Positions 24,585 through 32,466 of a stretch of 35,351 nucleotides of DNA are shown piece by piece (positions within the stretch are counted from its first letter, which is position 1; the number at the start of each line of letters is the position of its first letter). Origin of the DNA: Gemmataceae bacterium (GTDB lineage: Bacteria > Planctomycetota > Planctomycetia > Gemmatales > Gemmataceae); NCBI GenBank assembly GCA_020847555.1, contig JADLBT010000481.1, positions 1 through 35,351 of the forward strand. Direction: 5' to 3'. The notes below the pieces were generated by a model. It was given only the letters and a program-made list of their open reading frames with translations, was not told where the DNA came from and made no database searches. A program made the position numbers and the translations under genes.

Positions 24585-25655
24585 TCACGACGGCCGGTCG
24601 CTGACACCGGCCGCGGTAAAGGTGGCCATGTCGCGCATCACGTCGGCGGCGCACTGGAGCAGCGGCAGCGCCAGCGCGGCGCCGGTGCCCTCCCCCAGAC
24701 GCATCCCCAGATCCAGGAGCGGCGCCAGCTCGAGCGCTTCGAGAACGGCCCGATGGCCGGGCTCGACGCTGCGGTGGGCGGCGAAAAAGTACCCCACTGC
24801 GGCCGGCGCCAACCGCGCCGCGAGCAGCCCGGCCACGGAGCTGATGAAACCGTCAAGCACGACCGCGACGCGGCGCGCGGCGGCCTCCAGCGCGACGCCG
24901 ACCAGGCCGGCAATCTCAAAGCCTCCCACGGCCGTCAGCGCTTCCAGCGGCGGCACCGGCCCGGTGCGTCCGGGAAAATGCCGCGTCAGAGTCTGCTCGA
25001 TCACGGCAACCTTGTGTCGGCGCCGCTCCTCGTCCAGCCCGGTGCCGCTGCCGGTGACGCGCTCCGGCGGGGCGCCGGTCAGCGCTGCGGTGAGAGCGCT
25101 CGCACTGGTGGTATTCCCGATCCCCATCTCGCCCAGCGCCACCGCGCGAACCCCGTCCCGCTCCTGCAAGTCGCGCACGATCCGCCGCCCGGTGTCGAGG
25201 GCTTGACGGACCTGCGCGGGCGTCATGGCGGGGCCGCTCAGGAAGTTCGCGGTGCCGGGACCGAGGGAGGTGCGGCCGCCGTCGAACACCCCGTCGGTGC
25301 CGCGGATCGATCCGGCCGAATCGTTGACCCCCATGTCCACCACGCACACGCGCGCGCCCGCGCGGCGGGCCAGGACGTTGATGCCGGCCCCACCGCGCAG
25401 GAAGTTCGCGACCATCTGGGCGGTCACCTCCTGCGGGTAAGCGCTGACGCCCTCCGCGGCAACGCCGTGGTCCGCCGCCATGACGACGACGGCGGCCGGG
25501 TCGGCGTGCGGGGTGAGGGTTTGCTGGATCGCGCACAGTTGCCGGCCGACGTCGAGCAGGCGCCCGAGAGCGCCGCGCGGCATCGTCAGCCGGTCCTGGT
25601 GTACTGCGGCGCGGCGGAGCCAGGACGAGTCGAGGGGGGCGATGGTGCCGGGCAT
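24585..25655 (-). CDS. cobT: Nicotinate-nucleotide--dimethylbenzimidazole phosphoribosyltransferase
   Basis: This 356-residue protein is CobT. It makes alpha-ribazole phosphate from nicotinate mononucleotide and 5,6-dimethylbenzimidazole, for the lower ligand of cobalamin. Signatures visible are VVVMAADHGVAAEGVSAYP (57-74), ALGEMGIGNTTSASAL (173-188), LDGFISSVAGLLAARL and MRLGEGTGAAL, with Glu322 matching the catalytic Glu of the family. Length is normal. The start is well supported by GAGGAA four bases before ATG 25655. No other cobalamin gene and no recognisable cobalamin riboswitch lie next to it, so it may serve salvage and remodelling or work with genes elsewhere. The leader (25656-25980) is shared with the divergent prepilin-like gene. 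Confidence 0.96.
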   Translation of the reverse strand: MPGTIAPLDSSWLRRAAVHQDRLTMPRGALGRLLDVGRQLCAIQQTLTPHADPAAVVVMAADHGVAAEGVSAYPQEVTAQMVANFLRGGAGINVLARRAGARVCVVDMGVNDSAGSIRGTDGVFDGGRTSLGPGTANFLSGPAMTPAQVRQALDTGRRIVRDLQERDGVRAVALGEMGIGNTTSASALTAALTGAPPERVTGSGTGLDEERRRHKVAVIEQTLTRHFPGRTGPVPPLEALTAVGGFEIAGLVGVALEAAARRVAVVLDGFISSVAGLLAARLAPAAVGYFFAAHRSVEPGHRAVLEALELAPLLDLGMRLGEGTGAALALPLLQCAADVMRDMATFTAAGVSDRPS

Positions 25656-25980
25656 GCGTTCCTCAGGACTGGCAGACCAAACCCCTAACCTGTTGCCGGA
25701 ACCTGTTTAAAACCCACGGGTTGCAACCCGCTGGCTGCGGACGCCAGCGCGCCGGGTTTATCCGCCTGCTCTTTGCGTTACCTGCCTCATTTTACGAAGA
25801 ATCCTCCTTTTGAGACAGGCCCTTACATCTGGATAGACTTTTCCTCAAGGCCCCCATTTCACCCGTTTCCTCAATCGTCGCCAACGGTTACAATGCTCCG
25901 GTGGCACTCTGAAAGCTACCGGGACTTCCGAAAGCCGCCCGTTTGAGTTGATCGTCCTGTCTGACCGGAGAGGTTCCCGT
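25656..25980. other. Divergent intergenic region between cobT and the DUF1559 gene
   Basis: About 325 bases. It holds a half copy of the palindromic family at 25712-25733 (CCCACGGGTTGCAACCCGCTGG), partly decayed. A TACAAT at 25889-25894 is a possible -10 for the plus-strand prepilin-like gene, with only a weak TTTCCT 17 bases upstream. I found no B12-box-like motif for the cobT side. Confidence 0.5.
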
Positions 25981-26823
25981 ATGCCCGTGCAGAAAGCAGC
26001 CCGCCGCGGGTTCACACTGATCGAGCTGTTGGTGGTGATTGCGATCATTGCCATCCTCATCGGTCTGCTCCTGCCGGCCGTCCAGAAGGTGCGCGAGGCC
26101 GCCAACCGCACGTCCTGCATGAACAACCTCAAGCAGATCGGGCTGGCATGCCACACCTTCGCGGACTCGACCAAGCGGTTCCCCGCGCACGTCCCTCAAC
26201 CGACCTGGCTGCGGCAGCTCACCCCTTACTTCGAGCAGAAGAACCAGCGGTCCGATGCCAACCTCAACATCTCGGTGTGCCCGTCCGACCCCCGCGCGGG
26301 CACCATTTATAACGGGGCGCTCGGCCTTGGCCAGTGGGGGTTGACCGACTATGCCGCCGTTCACTCCGCGCTGAACGTCGATAACAAGGGGCTGATTCTC
26401 ACCGGCGTGAAGACGGGCGTGCGGCCCGGGAACGTGCCCGACGGGCTGAGCAACACCCTGCTCGCGGCGGAGCGCCCGCCCGCGGCGGATCTGTACTGGG
26501 GCTGGTGGGATTACCCCACTCTGTACGACTCTGCGACGGCGGTCAAGAGCACGAACCCATTCTCACCCACGGGCGTCAGCGCGCTCACCGGCCAGTCGCG
26601 CCCCTGCCCCAACCCGGCCGTCTTCGGCGCCGGCAGCGCCACCGACGCCTGCGCGTTCAACGCCCCGTCCAGCTTCCACGACGGCGGCGGCCTGTTCCTC
26701 ATGGGCGACGGCTCCATCCAGTTCTTCACGTATGACGTCACCGCCCTGATCGCGGGCTCCACACGGTCCGTCCTCGAGGCGCTGGCCACCCGCGACGGGA
26801 GTGAAGTGTTCCAGCTCCCGTGA
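25981..26823 (+). CDS. DUF1559 family protein with type IV pilin-like N-terminus
   Basis: This 280-residue protein starts with a short basic leader, then [20 protein letters not shown] (9-28), a prepilin peptidase site (G-F-T-L-I-E) followed by a hydrophobic helix. Next is [20 protein letters not shown], the hallmark of planctomycete DUF1559 (SBP_bac_10-type) proteins, and near the end [20 protein letters not shown], close to the usual family closing with H, G and D residues. Such proteins occur in many copies in planctomycete genomes. They are thought to be secreted or cell-surface pseudopilins of unknown role. ATG 25981 is supported by GGAGAGG seven bases upstream; the open frame starts at 25948 but without this signal. 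The next gene, a lipoprotein, follows after 51 bases. Confidence 0.95.
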   Translation: MPVQKAARRGFTLIELLVVIAIIAILIGLLLPAVQKVREAANRTSCMNNLKQIGLACHTFADSTKRFPAHVPQPTWLRQLTPYFEQKNQRSDANLNISVCPSDPRAGTIYNGALGLGQWGLTDYAAVHSALNVDNKGLILTGVKTGVRPGNVPDGLSNTLLAAERPPAADLYWGWWDYPTLYDSATAVKSTNPFSPTGVSALTGQSRPCPNPAVFGAGSATDACAFNAPSSFHDGGGLFLMGDGSIQFFTYDVTALIAGSTRSVLEALATRDGSEVFQLP

Positions 26824-26874
26824 CGTCTCCCGGAAACGCCAGCCGCCGCACCGCCGACAGAAGAGGGGAAGGAC

Positions 26875-27348
26875 ATGCTCTCAGCGCAACGTCTCGCGGC
26901 TGGCCTGTCCGCCCTGGCGTGCCTGGCCGCCGGCCTGGCGGGTTGTGGCGGAACTCCAAAGGGCGCTGTGTCCGGGAAGGTGAGTTACAGGGACAGGGCG
27001 GTCACCGAGGGGCAGGTTTCGTTCCTCTCCGCGAAGGGCGTGCCGATCATGGCCGCGATCCGGCCGGACGGCACATACACCGCTGAGGGGCTGGCTTATG
27101 GGGATTACCTGGTCGCCGTGATCAGCATCGCGAAAGGCACCGACCCGATGACGGCGGCCAGGCGGCTGCGCGAAAAGGCGGCGAAAAATCCGGGGCAGGG
27201 GAACGGGGCCGCTGACGCTGCCCTCGACAGAGCGCTCCGGGAGGGGCCGCGCTACCTCGTCCCGGCTCGTTACGCCGACCACGCCACCTCGCGGTTGACC
27301 TTCAAGGTGGACAGAGTCCGCGACACCTTCAACCTCGACCTGAAATGA
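26875..27348 (+). CDS. Small lipoprotein with carboxypeptidase-regulatory-like domain
   Basis: This 157-residue protein has a lipoprotein signal peptide with lipobox LAGC (Cys24) and then GAVSGKVSYRDRAVTEGQVS and RPDGTYTAEGLAYGDYLVAV. That beta-sandwich pattern matches the transthyretin-like/CarbopepD_reg-type domains found in short lipoproteins encoded next to DUF1559 genes in planctomycetes. The middle (MTAARRLREKAAKNPGQG) is a charged helix, and the tail ends in FNLDLK. A good ribosome site (GAGGGGAAGG) precedes ATG 26875. Likely anchored in a membrane and cotranscribed with the prepilin-like gene. Confidence 0.85.
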   Translation: MLSAQRLAAGLSALACLAAGLAGCGGTPKGAVSGKVSYRDRAVTEGQVSFLSAKGVPIMAAIRPDGTYTAEGLAYGDYLVAVISIAKGTDPMTAARRLREKAAKNPGQGNGAADAALDRALREGPRYLVPARYADHATSRLTFKVDRVRDTFNLDLK

Positions 27349-27406
27349 CCGCCCTCTCGGCAGGTGGAGTACGCTTGCCGCGCGTACCCGGGTAGACCGA
27401 GTACCG

Positions 27407-28717
27407 TCAGCGCACCGCCCCGCCGTTCACACGGATGACCTGCCCGGTGACGAACGCGGCCGCCGGCGATGCCAGCCAGCGCGCGGCCGCCGCCACGTCC
27501 TCGGGCGTCCCCCAGCGCCCCAGCGGCGTCTCGTCCTCCACCAACTCTTGCCAGTACGCGGACGCCTGCTCGCCCCACGCCGTCTTGATCCACCCCGGAG
27601 CCAGGCAGTTGACGCGCACCTCCGGCGCCAGCGTCAGGGCCAGGCTCCTGGTGAACGCCATGACCGCCGCCTTGGTGGCCGCGAACAGCTGGCCGCTGTC
27701 GCCCGCCATGCCGACGTCGGCCTTGTCCCAGCCCATGTTGAGGATCGCGCCGCTGCCGTATTCCTTCATGCGCCGGCCGACGTCGCGCGCCATCAGGAGG
27801 GCGGCGATCACGTCCACTTCGAGCAGCTCGCGCAGCTTGTGAGCGAACGGCCAGTCAGCTGCCTCGCCGGTCAGGACGTCGGCCCCGGCGTTGTTGACCC
27901 AGATGTCGATCGGTCCCCACTCGGCCCAGGTGTCATCGACAAGCAGCTTGCACTCTTCCAGCCGCACCAGATCGCCGAGCCGAACGAACGCGGTGCCGCC
28001 GCGCTCCGCGATCTCGTCGGCCACTGCGGCCGCGGCCTCCGTGCGCCGGCCGTGGACGATCACCCGCGCGCCGGCGTCGGCCAGCTCCAGCGCGATGGCC
28101 CGGCCGATGCCGCCGGTCGAGCCGGTCACCAGCGCCGTCATCCCTTCCAGCTCGCGCGCGCCCGCCCGGGCGGGCGCGGCCCGCCGGCGCAAGCCCGGGA
28201 CCGCCGGCGCGAACCCGACTGCAACCTGCTGGTCTTCCTCTTCCTCGCTCTCCGGGTCGTACTCGTCCCACAGCTGGGCGATGGTGCGGTGGAGGGTCGG
28301 ATGAACGACGTCCGGGGCGATCTCCGCGAGCGGTTCGAGGACGAAGCCACGCTCGTGCAGACGCGGGTGCGGGACGGTCAGGGCGAGGGTGTCGAGTACG
28401 CGGTCGCCGTACAGGAGCAGGTCCAGGTCGATGGTGCGCGGGCCGTGCAGCTCGCGCCGCACCCGGCCGAGGTCGCGCTCGATCTCCATCAGGGCGTCGA
28501 GCAGTTCGTCCGGCCCCAGGTCGGTCTCGACCTGGGCGACGGCGTTGAGATACGGCCCCTGGTTGGGCGGGCCGCCGAGGGGCTCCGTCTCGTAGTACGA
28601 GGAGACCTGAGTCACCTCGATGTGAGCGTGGTCCTGCAGCGCCTGGACGGCGCGGTCGAGGTAGCCCTGGCGGTCGCCGAGGTTGCCGCCCAGGCCGAGG
28701 TACGCGGTCACGGTCAT
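27407..28717 (-). CDS. HPPK-SDR fusion protein (FolK domain plus short-chain dehydrogenase-like domain)
   Basis: This 436-residue protein joins two domains in one frame. Residues 1-155 are 6-hydroxymethyl-7,8-dihydropterin pyrophosphokinase: LGGNLGDRQGYLDRA (9-23), GPRTIDLDLLLYGD (92-105) and VPHPRLHERGFVLEPLAEIA (115-134). A linker follows with acidic DPESEEEEDQQ. Residues 193-436 are a short-chain dehydrogenase-like Rossmann domain: VTGSTGGIGRAIA (197-209) and NNAG (275-278). The catalytic Tyr-x-x-x-Lys is replaced by Phe345-AATK349, and no Ser is seen at the usual distance (the region reads ILNMGWDKADVG). HPPK makes the pyrophosphate ester for folate synthesis; SDRs reduce pterins or ketones. 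The SDR half therefore may not be an active reductase. The fusion is intact, with no frameshift. It lies 70 bases behind the formate dehydrogenase gene on the same strand. Confidence 0.93.
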   Translation of the reverse strand: MTVTAYLGLGGNLGDRQGYLDRAVQALQDHAHIEVTQVSSYYETEPLGGPPNQGPYLNAVAQVETDLGPDELLDALMEIERDLGRVRRELHGPRTIDLDLLLYGDRVLDTLALTVPHPRLHERGFVLEPLAEIAPDVVHPTLHRTIAQLWDEYDPESEEEEDQQVAVGFAPAVPGLRRRAAPARAGARELEGMTALVTGSTGGIGRAIALELADAGARVIVHGRRTEAAAAVADEIAERGGTAFVRLGDLVRLEECKLLVDDTWAEWGPIDIWVNNAGADVLTGEAADWPFAHKLRELLEVDVIAALLMARDVGRRMKEYGSGAILNMGWDKADVGMAGDSGQLFAATKAAVMAFTRSLALTLAPEVRVNCLAPGWIKTAWGEQASAYWQELVEDETPLGRWGTPEDVAAAARWLASPAAAFVTGQVIRVNGGAVR

Positions 28718-28747
28718 GGGGCATCATCTCGCTGTCGTGGGGTGTCG

Positions 28748-28782
28748 TCCGGAGTCCGGAGTACGGAGTACTGAATACGGAC
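28748..28782. repeat. Short heptanucleotide tandem repeat
   Basis: Five consecutive heptamers, TCCGGAG, TCCGGAG, TACGGAG, TACTGAA, TACGGAC, in the 70-base gap between the HPPK-SDR gene (start 28717) and the formate dehydrogenase stop (28788). Copies differ by one to three bases. Short 7-base tandem repeats occur in other bacteria as intergenic repeats; the role here is unknown. Confidence 0.6.
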
Positions 28783-28787
28783 TACCG

Positions 28788-31667
28788 TCACGATCGGCAC
28801 GGCTCGACGCGCACCGCACAGAATTTGAACTCGGGAATCTTGCCGTGCGGATCCAGCGCATCGAGGGTCAGGACGTTCGCCGCCGCCTCGCGGAAGTGGA
28901 ACGGCACGAACACGCTGCCCGGCTGGACCGCCTCGCTCGCCCGCGCCGGCAACTCAATCGCCCCGCGCCGGGACCGCACCGTCACGCGCTGCCCGTCGGC
29001 CACGCCCAGCCGCGCCAGATCGTCGGGGTGGATCTCGACGAACGGCCCCGGCTGCAGGGCGGACAGGGCGGACGCCCGCCGCGTCATGGTGCCGGTGTGC
29101 CAGTGCTCCAGCAGCCGCCCGGTGTTCAGCACCAGCGGGTAGTCGGCGTCCGGAAGTTCCTTCGCGGGGGCGAACGCGCACGGTACGAACCGGCCGCGGC
29201 CCGTCGGCGTCGGGAATCGGTCACCGAACAGGACCGCCGTGCCGTCGCTCGTCTCCGGATCGGGACAGGGCCAGAGCTTGCCGGTGCGCCCGAGTCGCTC
29301 GTAGGTCAGCCCGCGGTAACTCTGCGTCAGCGCCGCGAACTCGGCGAAAACCGCCTCGGGTGCGTCGTAGCGCATCGGATAGCCCAGGCGGCCGGCCAGA
29401 TCGCACAGCACCTCCCAGTCCGGCCGTGCCGCGCCGGGCGGGTCGAGCGTCTTGCGGCCGATCTGCACGCGGCGATCGGTGTTGGTGTAGGTGCCGGTCT
29501 TCTCCAGGAACGACGCCGCCGGGAGGATGACGTCGGCGAATTCCGCCGTCTCGGTCAGGAAGATGTCCAGCACGGCGAGGAAATCCAGCGCCGAGAGGGC
29601 CTTGCGGACCTTGTTGACGTTCGGGTCGGACAGGAACGGGTTCTCGCCCATCATGAGCATTCCCTTGATCCGCCCGTCGAGCGCCGCGGTCACGATCTCC
29701 ACCACCGTCAGGCCAGGCTTCGGGTCGAGGGCGACGCCCCACGCCTGCTCGAAGGTGCGGCGCACCGCGTCGGCGCCGACTGGCTGGTAGTCGGGGTAGA
29801 CCATCGGAATCAGACCGGCGTCGGAGGCGCCCTGCACGTTGTTCTGGCCGCGCAGCGGGTGCAAGCCGGTGCCGCGCCGGCCGATGTTGCCGGTCAGCAG
29901 ACACAGCGCGATCAGGCACCGGGCGTTGTCGGTGCCGTGGGTGTGTTGGCTGATGCCCATGCCCCAGAACACCATCAGGGCGCGGGCCGTGCCGATGGCG
30001 CGGGCCACCTCCTCGATGACGCGCGCCTCGACCCCGCAGATCGGGGCGACGCGCGCCGGCGAGTAGGCGGCCACGAGGTCGCGCAGCGCCGCGAACCCCT
30101 CGGTCCGATCGCGGATAAAGTCGCGATCGATCAGTCCGTCGCGAACGAGGACGTGCATCACCGCGTTGTAGAAGGCGACATCGGTGCCGGGGCGCAGGCG
30201 GCAGTACCACGTCGCGAAGTCGGCCATGTCCGGCCGGCGCGGATCGACGACGATCAGGCGCGTGCCGCGCCGGGTCGCCTGCTTGAAGAACGTGGCGGCG
30301 ACCGGGTGGTTCGCCGTCGTGTTGGTCCCGGTCAGGAGCAGCAGATCGGCGTCGGCGGCGTGGCCGAAGACGTCGGTGACAGCGCCGGAGCCGATGGTTT
30401 CCAGCAGCGCCGCGACGGACGAGGCATGGCACAGGCGGGTGCAGTGATCGACGTTGTTGGTGCCGAGGGCGGCGCGAAGCAGCTTCTGGAACAGGTACGC
30501 TTCCTCGTTGGAGCACTTCGCCGAGCCGAACCCGGCGAGGGTCGCCGGCCCGTGCGCCTGCCGGATCTCCTTCAGGCGGCGCGCGATCAGGTCGAGCGCC
30601 TCGTCCCACGACGCCTCCCGGAACGCGGGCAGCACCTCCGCCGGCTCGAAGATCGGCGTGCGGCCGTTCGCCCTCCGTCCCTCCCCGCGGACGTCGCGCG
30701 AGAGCGGCCCCTTCGGGTAGAATTCGGGGCGCCGGATGAGCGGGCGCGTCAGCCGTTGCTCGCTGAGGGTGTAGTCCCAGCCGTATCGGCCCTTGACGCA
30801 GAGGCGGCCCTGGTTGCCGGGGCTCGGGCGGCCCTCGGCCCACAGGATGCGGTTCTCCTTGACGTGGTAGGTGAGCGCGCAGCCGACGCCGCAGTACGGG
30901 CAAACGCTCGCCACGGCGGTCGTCTGGGCGCGCGGCACCAGGGGCAGCGACAGCGCCTTGTTCGTCAGCGCGCCGGTGGGGCAGGCGGCGACGCACTCGC
31001 CGCAGGAGACGCAGGTGCTCTCGCCCATCGGGACATCGAGGTCGAACGCGATGCGCGTGCCGGTTCCGCGGCCGGCGCGGCCGATGACCTCGTTGCACTG
31101 CACCTCATTGCAGGCCCGGATGCAGCGATCGCACAGGATGCAGGCGCCGTGATCGACCGCAATCACCGGAGAGGAGAGATCCGTGTGCCGGGCAGAGGGG
31201 TGAGGAGGGAGGATGCAAAGCCCACGGGTGGCGCCCCGTGGGGGAAGCGCTGGCGGCCTGGCCCACGAGGCGCCACCCGTGGGCTTTAGCTCCTCACGGC
31301 TCCCTTCGCCCTCAAGCAACCCATACCGCCGCCCCAGCGCCTCCAGGGCGCAGTCGCCCGTCGTCTGCTCCTTGCGGCAGGGGATGGGGTGGTCGGCGAG
31401 CAGCAGGGCCGTCAGCGTGCGGCGCTGGCGTTCGATGTGCTCGCCGGTGGTCTGGACCTGCATGCCCTCCTCGCAGGGGCGGACGCAGGACGCGGCCAGG
31501 ACGCGCCCGCCGACATCGACCACGCACAGGCGACACACGCCCACCGGCCGCAATCCCGGGCTGTGACAGAGGGCCGGGACGGCAATACCATGCTCGGTGG
31601 CGGCGTCCCAGATGGTCGTGCCCGGCGCGACGCGAACCGATTGGCCGTCGAGGGTCAGGTGGATCAT
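28788..31667 (-). CDS. Formate dehydrogenase, molybdopterin (alpha) subunit, Cys type
   Basis: This 959-residue protein is a NuoG/FdhF-like catalytic subunit. It has an N-terminal [2Fe-2S] domain (Cys34, Cys45, Cys48, Cys61), a Cys-rich region up to about 106, and two [4Fe-4S] motifs (CILCDRCIRAC, 176-186; CVSCGECVAACP, 219-230). The molybdopterin 4Fe-4S site is CPYCGVGC (256-263). The active-site segment DHCTRLCHAS gives Cys413 in the place where other enzymes carry selenocysteine. It oxidises formate to CO2. ATG 31667 is chosen for the 2Fe-2S domain start; the frame stays open to 31874. Residues about 127-151 are encoded by a palindromic repeat (31217-31287) inserted in frame between the 2Fe-2S and 4Fe-4S domains. 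No diaphorase (FdsB/G) subunit is next to it. Confidence 0.93.
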   Translation of the reverse strand: MIHLTLDGQSVRVAPGTTIWDAATEHGIAVPALCHSPGLRPVGVCRLCVVDVGGRVLAASCVRPCEEGMQVQTTGEHIERQRRTLTALLLADHPIPCRKEQTTGDCALEALGRRYGLLEGEGSREELKPTGGASWARPPALPPRGATRGLCILPPHPSARHTDLSSPVIAVDHGACILCDRCIRACNEVQCNEVIGRAGRGTGTRIAFDLDVPMGESTCVSCGECVAACPTGALTNKALSLPLVPRAQTTAVASVCPYCGVGCALTYHVKENRILWAEGRPSPGNQGRLCVKGRYGWDYTLSEQRLTRPLIRRPEFYPKGPLSRDVRGEGRRANGRTPIFEPAEVLPAFREASWDEALDLIARRLKEIRQAHGPATLAGFGSAKCSNEEAYLFQKLLRAALGTNNVDHCTRLCHASSVAALLETIGSGAVTDVFGHAADADLLLLTGTNTTANHPVAATFFKQATRRGTRLIVVDPRRPDMADFATWYCRLRPGTDVAFYNAVMHVLVRDGLIDRDFIRDRTEGFAALRDLVAAYSPARVAPICGVEARVIEEVARAIGTARALMVFWGMGISQHTHGTDNARCLIALCLLTGNIGRRGTGLHPLRGQNNVQGASDAGLIPMVYPDYQPVGADAVRRTFEQAWGVALDPKPGLTVVEIVTAALDGRIKGMLMMGENPFLSDPNVNKVRKALSALDFLAVLDIFLTETAEFADVILPAASFLEKTGTYTNTDRRVQIGRKTLDPPGAARPDWEVLCDLAGRLGYPMRYDAPEAVFAEFAALTQSYRGLTYERLGRTGKLWPCPDPETSDGTAVLFGDRFPTPTGRGRFVPCAFAPAKELPDADYPLVLNTGRLLEHWHTGTMTRRASALSALQPGPFVEIHPDDLARLGVADGQRVTVRSRRGAIELPARASEAVQPGSVFVPFHFREAAANVLTLDALDPHGKIPEFKFCAVRVEPCRS
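31217..31287. repeat. Dispersed palindromic element inside the formate dehydrogenase ORF
   Basis: A 71-base two-hairpin copy of the AAAGCCCACGGG family. Arms 31217-31235 and 31269-31287 (19 bases) are exact reverse complements, with linker GAAGCGCTGG. It lies within the coding sequence. On the minus strand the reading frame crosses it without a stop, translated as LKPTGGASWARPPALPPRG and on to ATRGLC (residues about 127-151). Similar peptides appear when other copies are translated, confirming the origin of this segment. Confidence 0.92.
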
Positions 31668-31772
31668 GTGCGCTCGCTGGTTGGTCCCTGCGGGGAATAC
31701 GGGGCGGTCGCGGCCCGGTGCTATTGTGATGACGCGGGCGTGGGCAAGGCAAGGGTGGGGGAGTACCGAGAC

Positions 31773-32432
31773 ATGGCCGAACCGTTGCGCGCCGTCCTGT
31801 TCGACTTCGACGGCACTCTGGGCGACAGCTACGCCGCCATCACCGCCAGCGTGAATCACGTGCGAGCGGCGCACGGCCTACCGCCGCTCGACGAGGCGGC
31901 GGTGCGGCGCCACGTCGGCCGGGGGCCGGCGTATTTGCTGGAGCACACGGTCCCCGGCGCCGATTTCGCCGTGGACTGGCCGTGCTACCGCGCCCACCAT
32001 CCGACCGTCCTGGAGAGCGGCACGCGGCTGCTGCCCGGGGCCGCCGAGGTCGTGGCCGCGGCGAAGGAAGGCGGGCGGCGCGTCGGCGTGTGCAGCAACA
32101 AGCCGCGCGCGTTCACGCTGCGCCTCCTGGAATACCTGGATCTCGCGGTCGATCTGGTCCTGGGACCGGAAGACGTCGCCCGTCCAAAGCCCGCCCCTGA
32201 CATGCTCCTGGCTGCCTTGCAGCGTCTGGGGCTCAGCGCGGCGGAAGTCGTCTACGTCGGCGACATGACGGTGGACATCGAGACGGCACGGGCGGCGGGC
32301 GTCCGCGTCTGGGTGGTCCCGACCGGCTCGGACGAGCGGGCGACGCTGGAGGCGGCCCACCCGGACCGATTGCTGCACGACCTGCACGAGGCGGCCGGTC
32401 TGCTCCGTGCAGCTGGTGCCTTCGGCGGGTAG
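31773..32432 (+). CDS. HAD-superfamily hydrolase, phosphoglycolate phosphatase-like
   Basis: This 219-residue protein has HAD motif I FDFDGTLGD (Asp11, Asp13), a helical cap region (about 20-95), motif II VGVCSNKPR, motif III Lys in RPKPAPDM, and motif IV VVYVGDMTVDIETARAAG. This matches phosphoglycolate phosphatase (Gph)-like or beta-phosphoglucomutase-like enzymes; the substrate cannot be decided here. It uses Mg2+ and acts in the cytosol. ATG 31773 is chosen for the FDFDGT position near the start and a GGGGGAG about 10 bases upstream; the frame is open back to 31389 over the formate dehydrogenase gene, which is a shadow. It is divergent from formate dehydrogenase and convergent with the glycosyltransferase. 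Confidence 0.92.
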   Translation: MAEPLRAVLFDFDGTLGDSYAAITASVNHVRAAHGLPPLDEAAVRRHVGRGPAYLLEHTVPGADFAVDWPCYRAHHPTVLESGTRLLPGAAEVVAAAKEGGRRVGVCSNKPRAFTLRLLEYLDLAVDLVLGPEDVARPKPAPDMLLAALQRLGLSAAEVVYVGDMTVDIETARAAGVRVWVVPTGSDERATLEAAHPDRLLHDLHEAAGLLRAAGAFGG

Positions 32433-32466
32433 CGGCGGCCCGCGGGCGTTCCTGGGGCGGCAGCAG

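Noticed and set aside
25656..25980. Cobalamin riboswitch upstream of cobT
   Set aside because: I looked for a B12 box and conserved core in the leader on the minus strand and saw none.
28683..31289. An 868-residue plus-strand frame opposite formate dehydrogenase
   Set aside because: Antisense to a protein with many recognised motifs; its own composition is Arg/Val/Gly-rich without any family.
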